A stretch of DNA of 64,000 nt from Streptomyces griseoviridis (GTDB lineage: Bacteria > Actinomycetota > Actinomycetes > Streptomycetales > Streptomycetaceae), in contig NZ_CP029078.1 of assembly GCF_005222485.1 (NCBI RefSeq), positions 4,429,501 through 4,493,500 on the forward strand, read 5' to 3'. The notes beneath the pieces were generated by a model, which saw only the letters and a program-made list of their open reading frames with translations, did no database searches and was not told where the DNA came from. Of this stretch, positions 62,402 through 64,000 are shown piece by piece. Numbering within the stretch: position 1 is the stretch's first letter; the number at the start of each line of letters is the position of its first letter. Made by a program: the position numbers and the translations under genes.

Positions 62402-62856
62402 CGACGGCCTCCCGACGACGGGACGACGACGGTGGCGGTGCCGGTGACGTGGTGCCCGAGGCCGTTGACCCCGACCACCCGGACGGTCACGACGTCCCGG
62501 GCACCGGTTCCGTCGCCTGACCTGCCGGCTCCCTCAGCGCCGTCGGTGTCGGGCGCGACCTCCTCCACCGTCCCGGTCAACACCAGTGTGTCACCGGGGT
62601 GGTTGGGGGCGCCGAGTCTGATCGCCAGCCGGCGCAGGACGGTCTCGGGGCCGAAGCGGTCGGTGAGGTAGCGTCCGACCAGGCCGTTGGTCGTGAGGAT
62701 GTTCATGAAGATGTCCGGGGAGCCCTTGCTCCTCGCGGCCTCGGCGTCGTGGTGCACGTCCTGGAAGTCCCGGGAGGCCAGGGCCCCGGCGACGATCAGG
62801 GTGCGGGTCACGGGTATCTCCAGCGGCGCCAGCGTCTCCCCCGCGCGCACGGTCAT
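62398..62856 (-). CDS. MaoC-type hydratase, ChsH1-like
   Basis: 152-residue hot-dog-fold protein. The hydratase motif is partially present: ALASRDFQDVHHDAEAARSKGSPDIFMNILTTNGLVGRYLTD contains the Asp/His pair typical of (R)-hydratases. Its small size matches ChsH1, which pairs with the MaoC-OB protein ChsH2. It overlaps both neighbours by 4 nt (ATGA upstream, GTGA downstream), so expression is stoichiometrically coupled. Confidence 0.85.
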   Translation of the reverse strand: MTVRAGETLAPLEIPVTRTLIVAGALASRDFQDVHHDAEAARSKGSPDIFMNILTTNGLVGRYLTDRFGPETVLRRLAIRLGAPNHPGDTLVLTGTVEEVAPDTDGAEGAGRSGDGTGARDVVTVRVVGVNGLGHHVTGTATVVVPSSGGRR

Positions 62857-63800
62857 ACCCCCACCGCCTCTCGGACGCGGAACACGGGGAGCGTCAACTC
62901 ATCGTCGTAGGAACGGAATTCGACGGCGACGGGCAGGCCGACACGCACCTCGTCGTGCGGCACCCCGACCACGTTGCTGATCATCCGCACGCCCTCCGCC
63001 AACTCGATCAGGGCGACCGCGTAGGGCGGTTCGAAGGCCGGGAACGGCGGATGGTGCATGACGACGTACGAGTAGACCGTGCCCGCGCCGCTCGCCTCGA
63101 CCGGCGTCCACTCCGGGCTGCCGCAGCCACCGCAGCCGGGGAGCCAGGGGAAGCGGAGGGCGGCGCAGGCGGCACAGCGCTGGATGAGGAGGCGGTGGTC
63201 GCGGACGCCCTCCCAGAAACCGGCGTTGTCGCGGTTGACGACGGGCCGGGGCCTGCGGGTGTCCGCGCCGCCGCCCCGCTCCGGACTCGCTTCCCGCGGG
63301 GCGTACTTGAGGATGCGGAAGCGGTGGGTGCCGACCAGGCGGGGGCCGACCCGGACGTCCATCCGGGTCGTGACGAAGTAGCCGGTGCCCAGCTTGGTCG
63401 TCTTGCGCGCGGAGACGGACTCGATGACGGCGTCGAAGCTCACCTCGTCGCCCGGGTGCAGGGGGTGGAGGTACTCCTGCTCGCAGTCGGTGGCGACGAC
63501 GGAGGCGCAGCCGGCGTCGTCGAGGGCGGCGAGCAGTTCGACGTAGGGCCCGGTGCGGCTGTTGCGGCCGTCGAGGCCGGCCATCGTCCAGGCCTGGAGC
63601 ATGGTGGGCGGCGCGACGGCGTCCGGTCCCCGGTAGCCGGGGTGGGCGTCGCCCATCGCCTCGCACCAGTGCCTGATCATGGCCGGGTTGACGGGATCGC
63701 GCCCGCGCCCCGAGACGGCGGCAGGCTGCCCCTCGTACCGCTTGAGCAGCGCGCCGAACGGGTCGTCGACACTCTCGGTTCCTTCTTCGCTCCTCGCCAC
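62853..63800 (-). CDS. MaoC-like / DUF35 OB-fold protein, ChsH2-like
   Basis: 315 residues. N-terminal MaoC-like domain (about 20-165): VNPAMIRHWCEAMGDAHPGY, APPTMLQAWTMAGL. C-terminal DUF35 (185-315): zinc ribbon CAACAALRFPWLPGCGGCGSPEW and OB fold GTVYSYVVMHHPPFPAFEPPYAVALIEL. This two-domain layout is ChsH2, the subunit whose DUF35 recruits Ltp2. GTG at 63800 is taken from the open frame; a GTG at 63770 has a better aaggaa site and could be the true start. Confidence 0.85.
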   Translation of the reverse strand: MARSEEGTESVDDPFGALLKRYEGQPAAVSGRGRDPVNPAMIRHWCEAMGDAHPGYRGPDAVAPPTMLQAWTMAGLDGRNSRTGPYVELLAALDDAGCASVVATDCEQEYLHPLHPGDEVSFDAVIESVSARKTTKLGTGYFVTTRMDVRVGPRLVGTHRFRILKYAPREASPERGGGADTRRPRPVVNRDNAGFWEGVRDHRLLIQRCAACAALRFPWLPGCGGCGSPEWTPVEASGAGTVYSYVVMHHPPFPAFEPPYAVALIELAEGVRMISNVVGVPHDEVRVGLPVAVEFRSYDDELTLPVFRVREAVGV

Positions 63801-63804
63801 GGTT

Positions 63805-63821
63805 TCTGACTGTCCGTCAGA
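63805..63821. promoter_or_regulatory. TetR-type operator upstream of the lipid operon
   Basis: TCTGACTGTCCGTCAGA is an inverted repeat (TCTGAC / GTCAGA, 5-nt centre), 5 nt upstream of the first start codon in the annotated frame. TGACNGNCNGTCA-type sequences are typical of TetR regulators of lipid genes. Confidence 0.65.
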
Positions 63822-64000
63822 TCTGATGACCTGTCAAGGCATGCCTTTGCGACCGGACATGGGGAGCGCCGCCGCATCTACCGGGGGCGGGGAAGGGGCG
63901 ACGGCAGGGCAAGGAGAGGAGAGGGCGAGAGGGCGGCGGAAACGCCTGTGCGGCGGCGCCGAAGCACCGCCGCACAGACGTGTCACCACCCCACGAAGGA

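Overview
The window is high-GC actinobacterial chromosome, almost certainly Streptomyces. The evidence is third-position GC bias in nearly every gene, frequent GTG starts, TANNNT promoters sitting directly on start codons, paired sporulation-type sigma factors of the SigF/SigN type, an SSI-type protease inhibitor, and the core order purC - purD - dnaX - SRP RNA - tRNA-Ser ... upp - tadA - sigma - sigma. From memory this order resembles the S. coelicolor SCO4005-SCO4073 interval in reverse. I could not align it, so the species is not called. Most of it is chromosomal core and near-core. I see no prophage, insertion sequence, integrase or CRISPR array.

Layout. 1-2.2 kb: NarL-type two-component pair and tRNA-Gly. 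2.3-11.7 kb (minus): purC, a dimethylformamidase-beta-like protein, a membrane protein resembling an inactive M48 peptidase, purD and dnaX, then the 4.5S SRP RNA. 11.8-13 kb: tRNA-Ser(GGA) and an HNH nuclease resembling phosphorothioate-dependent McrA enzymes. 13-18.5 kb: a CopC-CopD-YtkA fusion, then an iron locus in which one perfect 19-bp DtxR-family box lies between a siderophore-interacting flavoprotein and a penicillin-acylase-like Ntn hydrolase translationally coupled to a siderophore-type GNAT. 18.5-24.7 kb: HhH-GPD protein, DUF308 protein, HerA-like ATPase, orphan VapB-like protein, LytR_C protein and upp. 25-29 kb: tadA with its partner, tRNA-Ser(CGA), a mini-membrane protein with a Dabb protein, then the two sigma factors, with ACATGT motifs upstream.

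29-43.8 kb: lipoprotein; a MarR - MFS - YceI operon in which both effectors carry carboxypeptidase-regulatory-like domains; F420/PPOX oxidoreductase; TetR with MFS; then a tight operon of OmpR regulator, histidine kinase, GT2-GtrA glycosyltransferase/flippase and ArnT-like transferase, which together form a complete polyprenyl-phosphate-sugar route to the cell surface. 43.8-50.3 kb: amidohydrolase, DUF2797 protein, small secreted and zinc-ribbon proteins, and a frameshifted guanine-deaminase-like gene followed by an OFA-type transporter.

50.3-64 kb: tRNA-Arg(ACG), tRNA-Ser(GCT), SSI-like inhibitor, a 1545-residue PAS/pseudokinase/double-receiver protein, a divergent TetR-MFS pair with palindromic operators, an acyl-CoA ligase, an ECF (SigE-family) sigma factor, and a three-gene operon in the order ChsH2-like - ChsH1-like - Ltp2-like, as in the mycobacterial steroid side-chain (igr) locus. 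Annotated starts were chosen from ribosome-binding sites, 4-nt stop/start overlaps or leaderless promoter spacing wherever these were visible.
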